DNA of 64,000 nucleotides from Actinomadura oligospora ATCC 43269. GTDB taxonomy: Bacteria; Actinomycetota; Actinomycetes; Streptosporangiales; Streptosporangiaceae. Below the pieces are notes generated by a model. That model ran no database searches, was not told where the DNA came from, and saw only the letters and a list, made by a program, of their open reading frames with translations. The translations under genes were made by a program, and so were the position numbers. Below are positions 55,765 through 64,000 of this stretch, piece after piece (position 1 is the first letter of the stretch; each line of letters opens with the position of its first letter). Location of the stretch: positions 310,001 through 374,000 of the forward strand of contig NZ_JADG01000007.1 of the NCBI RefSeq assembly GCF_000518265.1. Direction: 5' to 3'.

Positions 55765-58647
55765 GTGAGAGCGGCGGGACGCGTGGCGGCCCTGGCCGCA
55801 CTGGTGCCCTGCCTTCTCGGGAGCACCGCGCCGGGGGCGTTCGCCCTGCCGTCCGGCGGGACGACCGCGACCGACGCGAAGATCATGACCAGCGCGCTGG
55901 CCGCCGAGCCCGCGCTGCCCGACGCGGCGGCCGAGCCGGGCCAGGCGCGGCAGGGGAAGGTGTCGCTCGCGCTGGCGACCGTCAGCCCCAAGGCCGCCGA
56001 GGCGTCCGGCAAGCGCTCCAAGGTGCAGATCACCGGCACCGTCGAGAACCGCACCGGGCACCAGCAGACCGGGCTGACCGTCCGGATGCGCTACAACGGC
56101 ACCCCGCTGAGCTCCCGCGCCCAGCTGGAGCGGTACGCCGCCGGGCAGCCGTCCGCGCTGCTCAGAGGGGTCGGGACCAGGTCCGTCCCGCTCGCCAAGG
56201 CGGCCGTGCCGAACGGCTCCCAGTCCTTCTCCCTCAGCGCGAACACCGCCGACATCGGGATGCGGAGCTTCGGCGTGTACCCGGTCGGCGTCGAGGTCGT
56301 GAACGCCGCGCAGGAGGTCGTCGCCGGGGTCATCACGTTCGTGACGTTCGCCCCGAAGGCCGGAGACGTGAAGCCGGTCAAGGTCGGCTGGGTCTGGCCG
56401 CTGATCGACCGGCAGCACCGCACCGCCGCGGACGGGTTCACCGACGACGACCTGAACACCCAGATGGGCAAGGACGGCCGCCTGTCCGGCCTGGTCTCCG
56501 CCGCCGCCTCCACCAGGACCCCGGTGACCTGGGCCGTCGACCCGGCCCTGCTGGACGACGCGCGCCAGATGGCGAGCGGGCCCTACCAGGTCCAGGGCCT
56601 GCGCGAGGACACCTCGGTCAAGACGCCGAAGAGCGCCGCCGCGGAGGGCTGGCTGAAGTCGCTCAAGTCGGCGATGAAGTCCGACCAGTACTTCGCGCTG
56701 CCCTACGCCGACCCGGACGTGGTCGCGCTCGTCCGCAACAAGCAGAACAACCAGGTCGCGCTCGCCTACCAGAACGCGCAGATCGCCCCGTCCGTGCTGG
56801 GCGCGCAGCCGAGCACGGCGATGGCGTGGCCGCCGGCCGGCGTCGCGGGCCCCAGCACGCTGAAGCAGCTGGTCAGGCACGGCCGGGTGGGCAGCGGGCC
56901 GATCCTGATGAGCAGCGACAACGCGTTCACCCCGGCCGCCAGCGGCTACACGGCGAACGCGGTGACGACGACGGAGATCGACAACCGGACGCACACCGTC
57001 CTCACCTACGACGACAAGCTCGCCGACATCCTCGACCAGAACACCCGGGCGCCCGGCGCGAAGGTGCTGACCGAGCAGCGCTTCCTGGCCGAGACCGCGA
57101 TGATCACGGCCGAGCGGCCGCAGACCGCGGGCCGGACGCTCGTCGTCGCGCCCGGACGGCACTGGAACCCGCCCGCCGACCTGGCCAAACAGCTGCTCGC
57201 CGACACCGCGACCATGCCGTGGCTGAGCACCGCCTCGCTCGACAAGATCGCCCATACGCAGCCCGAGGAACGCCAGCCGAAGGGCTACCCGAACGAGTAC
57301 GAGGGGTACGAGCTCGGCCGCGGCTACCTCGACCAGGTGCACCGGATCCAGCAGGAGGCCAACTCCTTCGCCTCGATCGTGGTGAACTCGCCCAGCCCCG
57401 TGTACCAGCGGGCGGTGCTGCGGCTGGAGTCGGTGTCGTGGCGCGGCAAGCCGTCCGCCGCGTACGCCGCGCGCCGCCGCGTCAGCTCCGAGCTGGCCGA
57501 CGACACCGGCCGGGTGCGGGTGATCAGCGGGCAGACCGGGCTGGCGGGCAACTCCGGCATGGTGCACATCACGGTCGCCAACGACCTGCCGGACCAGACC
57601 GTCCGGGTGATCGTGAACGTCGCGTCGGAGAACACCGCCAAGCTCCAGATCGGCAAGCTGGAGGGGCGCTCCCCGATCGACCTCAAACCGGGCGACAAGG
57701 TCACCCGGAACCTGCCGGTCACCGCCAACGGGAACGGGCGGTTCCGGCTCCTGGTGCAGTTGGCGTCCGCCGACGGCCGCGAGTACGGCGAACCGCACGT
57801 CATCACCGTCCGGACGACCGGGTATGGACGGACATCGCTCGTCATCACGGGCGGCGCACTTGCCGTACTCTTCGTGGGCGTCGGAGTGCGGGCCATGCGA
57901 GCGAGGCGCCGCCGGAAAGCGGAGGCAGCCGGTGACGGACCGACCGGAACGGAACCAGCGACCGGAGCGCCGGGGCCCTACTACCCCGGAGCAGAACCCC
58001 TGGTCGCAGGAGACTCCGGGCTACCCGAACCCGGAACAGGAGCCCCCGCGGGCCCCGGGAGCGCCGGGGCACCCGCAGACGCCCCAGCAGCAGCCGGGAT
58101 ACCCGCAGGGCCGTCCACAGGGCGGGGCTCCGGGCCGGCCTCCAGGTCAGCCGCAGAACCCTCCGCACGGGCAGACGCCTCCGCCGGGATACCGGCAGAG
58201 CCCTCCGAATACCCAGTGGGACCAGCAGAGGACGCCGCCCCCGCCGAATACGGGACAGCCGAACACCGGCCGTCCGGGGCAGGGGCAGGGGTATCCGGGG
58301 CGGCCTCAGGACGTCACGCGTCAGGAAACGGCGCCGGGTCGGCACCACGCTCCGGGAACGACTCCCGCGCCACCGTACGGGACGGCTGGCCCCCAGCCGG
58401 GGCAGAACCGTCAGCCGACGGTGCAGATGCCGACGCCGGGACGCCGGACGCCGACGAGTGGGCCGGGACCGGAGGCTGGTTCGGCACACGGTCCGGGTCA
58501 AGGACCGGGGCCGGGCATGCCGCCGGGGATGGGGCGGACTCCGAACCCGGGTCGGTTCCAGGCGCCGGGAACGCCGGGAACGGGACGGATCCCGGGGCCG
58601 GGACCGGAACCGGGTCGTCCGCCGATGGGGATGGGCACGGCCGCTGA
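55765..58647 (+). CDS. DUF6049 membrane protein whose frame runs into murJ
   Basis: A 960-residue frame. A signal peptide (about residues 1-27) leads to a large outer domain, about 45-685, matching the DUF6049 proteins encoded before murJ. One transmembrane segment lies at about 692-710, then RARRRRKAEA. Family members usually end soon after, but here the frame stays open for about 238 Ala/Gly/Pro-rich residues and overlaps the first 716 bases of murJ out of phase. Start is GTG 55765. In two 60-base hand checks GC3 favoured the MurJ frame near the start (17/20 versus 14/20) and the DUF6049 frame later (18/20 versus 13/20). Function unknown. Confidence 0.75.
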   Translation: MRAAGRVAALAALVPCLLGSTAPGAFALPSGGTTATDAKIMTSALAAEPALPDAAAEPGQARQGKVSLALATVSPKAAEASGKRSKVQITGTVENRTGHQQTGLTVRMRYNGTPLSSRAQLERYAAGQPSALLRGVGTRSVPLAKAAVPNGSQSFSLSANTADIGMRSFGVYPVGVEVVNAAQEVVAGVITFVTFAPKAGDVKPVKVGWVWPLIDRQHRTAADGFTDDDLNTQMGKDGRLSGLVSAAASTRTPVTWAVDPALLDDARQMASGPYQVQGLREDTSVKTPKSAAAEGWLKSLKSAMKSDQYFALPYADPDVVALVRNKQNNQVALAYQNAQIAPSVLGAQPSTAMAWPPAGVAGPSTLKQLVRHGRVGSGPILMSSDNAFTPAASGYTANAVTTTEIDNRTHTVLTYDDKLADILDQNTRAPGAKVLTEQRFLAETAMITAERPQTAGRTLVVAPGRHWNPPADLAKQLLADTATMPWLSTASLDKIAHTQPEERQPKGYPNEYEGYELGRGYLDQVHRIQQEANSFASIVVNSPSPVYQRAVLRLESVSWRGKPSAAYAARRRVSSELADDTGRVRVISGQTGLAGNSGMVHITVANDLPDQTVRVIVNVASENTAKLQIGKLEGRSPIDLKPGDKVTRNLPVTANGNGRFRLLVQLASADGREYGEPHVITVRTTGYGRTSLVITGGALAVLFVGVGVRAMRARRRRKAEAAGDGPTGTEPATGAPGPYYPGAEPLVAGDSGLPEPGTGAPAGPGSAGAPADAPAAAGIPAGPSTGRGSGPASRSAAEPSARADASAGIPAEPSEYPVGPAEDAAPAEYGTAEHRPSGAGAGVSGAASGRHASGNGAGSAPRSGNDSRATVRDGWPPAGAEPSADGADADAGTPDADEWAGTGGWFGTRSGSRTGAGHAAGDGADSEPGSVPGAGNAGNGTDPGAGTGTGSSADGDGHGR

Positions 58648-60364
58648 GACCGCGCTCGACCTGCCGATCCCGCCCGGAACCGAGGCGCCGACCGCCCCTC
58701 CCGCCGAGACCGGCGGGGGCGACGGCGGCGGAGGCGGGTCGAGCCTGCTGAAGTCGGGCGCCATGATGGCGCTCGGCACGGTCGCGTCCCGCGTGACCGG
58801 CTTCCTGCGGACGGCGGCGATCGTCGCCGCGCTCGGCAACGGCGCGCTCCTCGGCATCTACAACACCGCCAACACCTTCCCGAACCAGATCTACGACCTG
58901 CTGCTCGGCGGCATCCTGACCAGCGTCATCGTGCCGCTGCTGGTCCGCGCCAAGGAACGTGACAAGGCCTACGGCGAGCAGTACGAGCAGCGCGTGTTCA
59001 CCCTGTCGGTGCTCGGCCTCGGCGGGCTGTCGGTGCTGGCGATGCTCGCCGCGCCGCTGCTGATCACCCTGTCGGCGCCGTCCTACCACGGGGATGAGCG
59101 GAAGATCGCGATCCTGTTCGCGCTGTTCTTCCTGCCCCAGATCTTCTTCTACGGGATCGGCGCGTTCGCGGGCGCGATCCTGAACACCCGCGGATCGTTC
59201 GGCGCGCCGATGTGGGCGCCGGTGCTCAACAACGTCGTCATGATCGCGGTCGGCGGGGCCTTCCTGTGGGTGTCCAGCGGCGCGTCGGTCGGCGCGTCCA
59301 CGATCAGCGACACCGAGTTCTACCTGCTCGCGGTCGGCACCACCGGCGGCATCGTGCTGCAGACGATCGCGCTGTGGCCGTCGCTGCGCCGGGTCGGGTT
59401 CCGGTGGCGGCCGAAGCTGAACTTCCAGAAGGGCGAGATCAGCGGCGTCGGCAAGCTCGCCGGCTGGACGCTCCTCTACGTCATGCTGACGCAGGCCGCG
59501 TTCACGGTGATCACGGCCCTGTCCAACAGCGCGGGCACCAAGGCGCACAACGCGGGCGTGGGCGACGTGTACGGCTACGGCTCGTACTCCACCGCGTACA
59601 TGATCTTCCAGCTGCCCTACGCGATCGTCGCGGTGTCGGTGATCACCGCGCTGCTGCCGCGGATGTCCCGGCACGCCTCCGAGGGCGCGTCCCACCTGGT
59701 CCGGGACGACTTCTCGTCCGGGCTGCGGCTGTCCTCGGTGATCATCCTGCCGGCGGCGGCGCTGATGGCCGTGCTCGGCCCGGAGATCTCCGTGGTGCTG
59801 TTCGCGCACGGCTCCACCTCGGTGTCGGACGCCGAGGTCATCGGCCGCGTCATGCAGGCGTTCGCGGTCGCGCTCGTCCCGTTCTCGTCCTACCAGCTGA
59901 TGCTGCGCGTGTTCTACGCGCACAACGACACCCGCACCCCGGCGTTCATCGCGTTCGCCACGGTCACCACGAACATCCTCTGCGCGGTCGGGGCCTTCTA
60001 CCTGCTGCCGCCCAAGTGGATCATCGTCGGGATCGCGGGCGGGTTCGCGCTCGCCAACGTCGTCGGCACCCTGGTCTGCTGGATCGTGCTGCGCCGCAAG
60101 CTCGGCGGGCTGGACGGCCGCCGGGTGATCGGCACCCACCTGAAGCTGGCGGTCGCCCTCTGGCCGCTGATCGGCTTCGCCTACGCCGTGCACGCGGTGA
60201 TCGCCGCCGCGCTCGGCCGCGGCCTGCTGCCCGGCATGCTCGCCCTGATCGTGGGCAGCGCGGGCGGCGGCGTCCTGTACCTCCTCTTCGCCCGCCTCAT
60301 GCGCGTGGGCGAGGTCCAGGGCATGCTCTCGATGGTCTCGTCCCGCCTCCCCGGCCGCCGCTGA
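57932..60364 (+). CDS. murJ: Lipid II flippase MurJ (MviN) with long N-terminal tail
   Basis: An 810-residue protein. Residues 1-270 are cytoplasmic and Pro/Gly/Gln-rich. From about 270 there are some fourteen transmembrane segments of the MOP superfamily: SGAMMALGTVASRVTGFLRT, NTFPNQIYDLLLGGILTSVI, FLPQIFFYGIGAFAGAILNT, and SSYQLMLRVFYAHNDTRTPA. It flips lipid II across the membrane for peptidoglycan synthesis. GGAGG lies a few bases before the GTG at 57932; an earlier start is possible. Its 5' end overlaps the DUF6049 frame. The pseudokinase that is part of mycobacterial MviN is a separate gene at 60817. Confidence 0.9.
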   Translation: MTDRPERNQRPERRGPTTPEQNPWSQETPGYPNPEQEPPRAPGAPGHPQTPQQQPGYPQGRPQGGAPGRPPGQPQNPPHGQTPPPGYRQSPPNTQWDQQRTPPPPNTGQPNTGRPGQGQGYPGRPQDVTRQETAPGRHHAPGTTPAPPYGTAGPQPGQNRQPTVQMPTPGRRTPTSGPGPEAGSAHGPGQGPGPGMPPGMGRTPNPGRFQAPGTPGTGRIPGPGPEPGRPPMGMGTAAETALDLPIPPGTEAPTAPPAETGGGDGGGGGSSLLKSGAMMALGTVASRVTGFLRTAAIVAALGNGALLGIYNTANTFPNQIYDLLLGGILTSVIVPLLVRAKERDKAYGEQYEQRVFTLSVLGLGGLSVLAMLAAPLLITLSAPSYHGDERKIAILFALFFLPQIFFYGIGAFAGAILNTRGSFGAPMWAPVLNNVVMIAVGGAFLWVSSGASVGASTISDTEFYLLAVGTTGGIVLQTIALWPSLRRVGFRWRPKLNFQKGEISGVGKLAGWTLLYVMLTQAAFTVITALSNSAGTKAHNAGVGDVYGYGSYSTAYMIFQLPYAIVAVSVITALLPRMSRHASEGASHLVRDDFSSGLRLSSVIILPAAALMAVLGPEISVVLFAHGSTSVSDAEVIGRVMQAFAVALVPFSSYQLMLRVFYAHNDTRTPAFIAFATVTTNILCAVGAFYLLPPKWIIVGIAGGFALANVVGTLVCWIVLRRKLGGLDGRRVIGTHLKLAVALWPLIGFAYAVHAVIAAALGRGLLPGMLALIVGSAGGGVLYLLFARLMRVGEVQGMLSMVSSRLPGRR

Positions 60365-60816
60365 CCCCCGCCCCGCGCGGGGCGGTACAGGGTGTGCGGG
60401 TCCATACACGTGGGGGCAGGACGTGCGCGTACGAGACACAGATCACGCGAGGCGGAAGACGGGCCTCATGCGCATGCGCGTCCCGGATCAGGTGGCCTGG
60501 TGGTAGCGGCATCGGGCGGCTACGAGGCCCCGATCAGGGCATTCTCGGACGGGTCCCGGGGGCGGCCCGACACGGGTAGCATCCCCCGGGTCGCGCATGA
60601 CCGTCCGCTTCGCGGGTATCGTCCGCGGCCCGCGGGAAGGCATGGCAAACTCCACGGCACCCGCGCGGATAAGGCGACCGACGAGCGGGCTAGCCACTAC
60701 CATGTTGGGGACTACGGCTTGCGGGGCGACACCCTGGGTACTGCAAAGAGGAGGGTCGGAGGCGTAAGCTGCCACGCCACGAACATGGGATCTGACCACC
60801 TGCGCTGGACACTGCA
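60365..60816. other. Intergenic region between murJ and the pseudokinase
   Basis: This 452-base gap holds no supported gene; an open frame exists at 60392-60820 but has no start signal and an odd composition. TAGCAT (about 60577) and TACCAT (about 60698) could be -10 boxes for the downstream gene. No hairpin terminator was recognised after murJ. Confidence 0.5.
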
Positions 60817-62535
60817 GTGAGCACGTCCGTCATCGAGCCCGGCGCCCGCTTCGCGGGTCGGTACCGGCTGGAAGAACGCATCAAGGACTCGGGTGGCTCG
60901 TCCCTGTGGAAGGCCATCGACGAGATCCTCGCGCGCGCCGTCGCCGTCCGCACGTTCGAGCCCGGCTTCCCGCGCGTCCACGAGGTCGTCACCGCCGCGC
61001 GCGCCGCGTCCCGGCTGACCGACCCCCGTCTCACCCAGGTCTTCGACGCCGACGACTCGGGTGAGCGCGCCTACGTGGTCAGCGAGTGGGTCGTCGGCGA
61101 GACGCTGGAGCAGATGCTCGCCAAGGCCCCGCTGGAGCCGGGCCGCGCCACCACGCTGTTGTACGAGGCGGCCGAGGCGCTCGCCGCCGCGCACGCGGCC
61201 GGGCTGGCGCACCTGTGCCTGTCCCCCCGCGACCTGGTCTGGACGACCGGCGGCACGGTCAAGGTCCTCGGCGTCGCGACCGACGCCGTCCTGGCCGACC
61301 ACTACTCCGACTCGCCCGCCGGCGTGGACACCCGGGGCCTCGGGTCCATGCTCTACGCGGCGCTGACCGCGCACTGGCCGGGCGAGCCGTCCCGCTCGTC
61401 CCTCCCGGCCGCACCGACGTCCGGTTCGTCCGGCTCCAACGGTTCCCGGGGCTCGGGCTCGCACGACCTCACCGTGACCACCCCGGACCGGGGGGCCGCG
61501 GCGAACGCCACCGCGCCCGACGAGCCCCCGGTCCTCGTGGCCCCGCGCCTGGTGCAGGCGGGCGTGCCGTCCGCCGTGGACGACATCGTCTGCCGCAGCC
61601 TCGGCCTGCCCGCGCCCGCGAGCGGCCCGGACGCCGAGTCGCTCACCACCCCGGCCGAGTTCGCCGCCGCGCTGCGCCGCGTGCCGCGCACCCCGCTGCC
61701 GCTGTTCGCCGGGCTCGGCACCGCGCCGACGCCCCGTCCGGCCCCGGCCGGCCCTCAGGCGACCACCGCGTACCGGCAGCCGCCCGCCGCGGCCCAGCCC
61801 GCGCAGCCCGCACCCTCGCGTCCGGCCGCTCCGCCGCGCCGGGCGTCGTCCGCGCCGACCGGCGCGGCCCCGGCCCAGCCGACCACCGCGATCGGACGGT
61901 CCACCCGCCACGGCGCCCCCCGCAAGCCCGTCAACCGCGGCCTGATCGGCATCGCCGCGGCCGCCCTGACGGTCGTGGTCGGGCTCAGCGCGTGGGCGCT
62001 GTCCGGCGGCGACCCGGACAAGGGCCAGGCCCAGCACGGCACGGGCCCCGGAAACGGCCAGTCGTCCTCGCCGTCCGCGCCCGCCGCGACCACGCTGAAG
62101 GCGGTGAACGCCTACTCGATCCAGGACGGCTCGAGCCGCGACAGCCAGTCCGACAAGTACCTCGACCTCCTGACGAACGGCGGCGGCAGCCACAGCCGCT
62201 TCTGGCAGAGCGCCACCTACCACGGGGCCGACTTCGGCAGGCTGCTCAAGGGCATCGGCGTCGTCTTCGACATGGGCCGCAAGGTCAAGGTCGACAGCGT
62301 CCGCCTGAACACGGTGGGCGTCTCGGGCGCGCCGATGGAGATCCGTGTCGGCGACACCAAGGATCTCGGCGCCCTGCACGTCGCGGGCAAGGGAAGCTCC
62401 CAGTCGGGCACGTTCACGATCAAGGCCGACAAGCAGCTGGCCGGCCAGTACGTGTGCGTCTGGTTCACCACCCCCGTCCCCGACCAGTTCAAGGCGAAGC
62501 TGAGCGAGGTCACGATCCTCGGTTCCGCGAGCTAG
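60817..62535 (+). CDS. Transmembrane pseudokinase with outer carbohydrate-binding-like domain (MviN-associated)
   Basis: A 572-residue protein. The kinase-like domain (about 10-290) lacks catalytic residues: the glycine loop is degenerate (IKDSGGSSLWKA), the HRD site reads HLCLSPRDLVW and the DFG site reads VLGVAT. A Pro/Ala linker and one transmembrane segment (about 371-391) lead to an outer beta-rich domain (about 425-572) similar to the discoidin-like end of mycobacterial MviN. In Mycobacterium tuberculosis this pseudokinase and outer domain are fused to MurJ and recruit FhaA; here they are separate. Start GTG 60817, without a clear ribosome site. Confidence 0.8.
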   Translation: MSTSVIEPGARFAGRYRLEERIKDSGGSSLWKAIDEILARAVAVRTFEPGFPRVHEVVTAARAASRLTDPRLTQVFDADDSGERAYVVSEWVVGETLEQMLAKAPLEPGRATTLLYEAAEALAAAHAAGLAHLCLSPRDLVWTTGGTVKVLGVATDAVLADHYSDSPAGVDTRGLGSMLYAALTAHWPGEPSRSSLPAAPTSGSSGSNGSRGSGSHDLTVTTPDRGAAANATAPDEPPVLVAPRLVQAGVPSAVDDIVCRSLGLPAPASGPDAESLTTPAEFAAALRRVPRTPLPLFAGLGTAPTPRPAPAGPQATTAYRQPPAAAQPAQPAPSRPAAPPRRASSAPTGAAPAQPTTAIGRSTRHGAPRKPVNRGLIGIAAAALTVVVGLSAWALSGGDPDKGQAQHGTGPGNGQSSSPSAPAATTLKAVNAYSIQDGSSRDSQSDKYLDLLTNGGGSHSRFWQSATYHGADFGRLLKGIGVVFDMGRKVKVDSVRLNTVGVSGAPMEIRVGDTKDLGALHVAGKGSSQSGTFTIKADKQLAGQYVCVWFTTPVPDQFKAKLSEVTILGSAS

Positions 62536-62854
62536 AGCGCGTCGCGAGCGGCGTCCAGGTTGCGCGCATCCCAGGAGTGGAGGACGGAATCGGCCCGGGT
62601 TCGACCGTCCTCCGCCGGGGCGTCGCGGTGGGGCAGGTGGCTTCGAGAGGCACCGTGGTCCGGTTCGGGTGGCTCTGGACCGGTAACGATGGGGTGGCGA
62701 TCGCGCCGTCGTGTTTCCGGGTTGTGACGTCTGACGGAGTCTCTCGGTATCGTTCCTGTGAGCAGAATGTCCCCTCCCCCCAGGAATCTGTGGTGTCTTC
62801 CTCAGCAGGTGCGGCCGCTCCCGGACGTCCGGTGACCAGCGAAGGCGTGCGGTC
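62536..62854. other. Intergenic region upstream of sigM
   Basis: This 319-base gap carries no supported gene. It should hold the sigM promoter, but no clear ECF-type -35 and -10 pair was found by eye. Confidence 0.4.
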
Positions 62855-63475
62855 ATGGCATCGGTGAGCACGCCGCGGGTGGGCGAGGTCCCCGACAAGG
62901 AGCTCCTGGCCCGGCACGCCCAGGGGGACCCGCACGCCTTCGCCGAGCTCGTGCACCGGCACCGTGACCGCATGTGGGCCGTCGCCCTGCGCACCCTCGG
63001 CGACCCCGACGAGGCCTCCGACGCGCTCCAGGACGCCTGCCTTTCGGCGTTCCGCGCCGCGGGCCGGTTCCGCGGCGACGCCGCCGTCACGACCTGGCTG
63101 CACCGCATCGTCGTCAACGCCTGCCTGGACCGGATCCGCCGCCGCTCGGTGCGTCCGGCCACGCCCATGGGGGACGACGCGACCTTCGACGCCGTCGCGC
63201 CCAAGATGCCCGACCCCACGGACGCCCACGGGGTCTCCCTGGACGTCCGGCAGGCCCTGACGCAGCTGCCTTACGAGCAGCGCGCGGCGCTCGTCCTGGT
63301 GGACATGATGGGTTATTCGGTCGACGACGCGGCGGCCGTTCTGGAGGTCCCACCTGGGACGATCAAGTCGCGGTGCGCCCGTGGACGCGCGAGGCTCGCG
63401 CCACTCCTCCGCCAGCATCGGAACCGAAAGGACGCCCGGAACGTCGGAGGTGTGGAAGGAGGTGGCGCACCCTGA
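62855..63475 (+). CDS. sigM: ECF RNA polymerase sigma factor SigM
   Basis: A 206-residue ECF sigma factor. Region 2 is DEASDALQDACLSAFRAAGR with RFRGDAAVTTWLHRIVVNAC; region 4 is LPYEQRAALVLVDMMGYSVD then VPPGTIKSRCARGRARL. In mycobacteria and Streptomyces SigM sits between murJ and trxB and responds to envelope or osmotic stress. Its stop overlaps the anti-sigma start by one base (TGATG), so the two are coupled. Gene identity rests mainly on position. Confidence 0.88.
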   Translation: MASVSTPRVGEVPDKELLARHAQGDPHAFAELVHRHRDRMWAVALRTLGDPDEASDALQDACLSAFRAAGRFRGDAAVTTWLHRIVVNACLDRIRRRSVRPATPMGDDATFDAVAPKMPDPTDAHGVSLDVRQALTQLPYEQRAALVLVDMMGYSVDDAAAVLEVPPGTIKSRCARGRARLAPLLRQHRNRKDARNVGGVEGGGAP

Positions 63476-64000
63476 TGAAATCCCCGCATCTCGACTACGA
63501 CACCTTGGCCGACCTCGCCGAGGGACTGCTCGAAGACGACCTGGCCGCCTCCGCCAACGCGCACCTCGACACCTGCGCCGAGTGCCGGGACCTGTCCGCC
63601 GACCTTGCGGACGTGTCCCGGATCCTGGCGGAGGCGCCCCTCCCGTCCATGCCCGCCGAGCTGGCCGAGCGGATCGACTCCGCCCTGGCCGCCGAGTCGC
63701 TGCACACCGCCACCGTGGTGAGCCTGGAACAGCGGCGCAAACAGCGGCACTGGCGGGTCCTGTCCGCCGCTGCCGCGGCGGTGGTCGTGCTCGGCGGCGG
63801 AACGGCGGTCGGAACGACCCTCGTGCGCGGCGGCGGTTCGCATGACGGCAGCGCCAACGTCTCGTCCCCGGTGACCGACCCGTCGGGGCCGGACCACGCG
63901 TTGGCCGGCGGGCCCGGCGGCAGCGCGCCCTCGGCGGCGGCCGGCGGCTACGCGATCGTGACGACCGGCACCGACTACCACGCGGCGTCGCTCGGCTCGC
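63475..64000 (+). CDS. Anti-sigma factor of SigM (3' end cut by window)
   Basis: At least 175 residues, running past the right edge. The N-terminal ZAS domain has a His-x3-Cys-x2-Cys motif (AHLDTCAEC) near residue 28, which binds the sigma factor and may hold zinc. One transmembrane segment is at about residues 95-117, followed by an outer Gly/Ser/Ala-rich part. It likely keeps SigM inactive at the membrane until stress releases it. Start ATG 63475 overlaps the sigM stop. Confidence 0.85.
   Translation, partial: MKSPHLDYDTLADLAEGLLEDDLAASANAHLDTCAECRDLSADLADVSRILAEAPLPSMPAELAERIDSALAAESLHTATVVSLEQRRKQRHWRVLSAAAAAVVVLGGGTAVGTTLVRGGGSHDGSANVSSPVTDPSGPDHALAGGPGGSAPSAAAGGYAIVTTGTDYHAASLGS

Noticed and set aside
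60392..60820. 142-codon frame before the pseudokinase
   Set aside because: No ribosome site, unusual composition and overlap with the next start.
1..64000. CRISPR arrays, rRNA genes, insertion sequences, riboswitches
   Set aside because: No regularly spaced palindromic repeats, no rRNA-like sequence, no transposase and no recognisable riboswitch core were seen on either strand.

Overview
The window is very GC-rich actinomycete DNA. Gene content and order point to the oriC-proximal part of a Streptosporangiales chromosome, possibly Thermomonosporaceae (Actinomadura-like). The species is inference. The order rplI-rpsR-ssb-rpsF, tandem class A PBPs, ino1, cca, murJ, sigM, anti-sigma matches the well-known block that leads towards dnaA in actinobacteria, so oriC is expected just beyond the right edge.

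Region 1 (1 to about 9833) is most of an integrated conjugative element of the actinomycete AICE type. A leftward operon carries a small membrane protein, a WhiB-like protein, a DUF4097 protein, a DUF2637 membrane protein, an FtsK/TraB-type DNA translocase, a zinc-ribbon membrane protein and a DnaB-N/DUF3987 replication-type protein cut by the left edge. It diverges from a GntR/UTRA regulator coupled to a glycosyltransferase. Two paired palindromes lie between the two arms. The right end carries a second, minimal GntR gene and a duplicated 3' part of a tRNA-Ser (att site). No integrase is visible; it and the intact tRNA are expected left of base 1. A cluster of seven CTAG sites follows the translocase gene and is a candidate cis transfer locus.

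Region 2 (about 9.8-24 kb) is chromosomal accessory DNA: methyltransferase, an XRE-cupin regulator with a B3/B4 protein and an EamA exporter, a DnaN paralog, an Ogt plus Ada-AlkA repair pair, a multidrug exporter, small enzymes, and replicative helicase DnaB interrupted by a class 3 intein. DnaA-box-like sequences lie upstream of dnaB.

Region 3 (24-34.5 kb) holds a MATE exporter, a thioesterase/MarR pair, a Tat-exported amidase, the S6-SSB-S18-L9 operon, an AP endonuclease, a barnase/barstar pair and small secreted proteins.

Region 4 (34.5-64 kb) is dominated by cell-envelope work: a mannosyltransferase, a Ser/Thr kinase, two large class A PBPs with collagen-like cytoplasmic tails and Cys-rich outer tails, PadR, inositol phosphate synthase, a peptide-binding lipoprotein, MFS exporter, bioA coupled to cca, a DUF6049 membrane protein whose frame runs deep into murJ, a MurJ flippase, a stand-alone MviN-type pseudokinase, and SigM with its anti-sigma factor (cut by the right edge).
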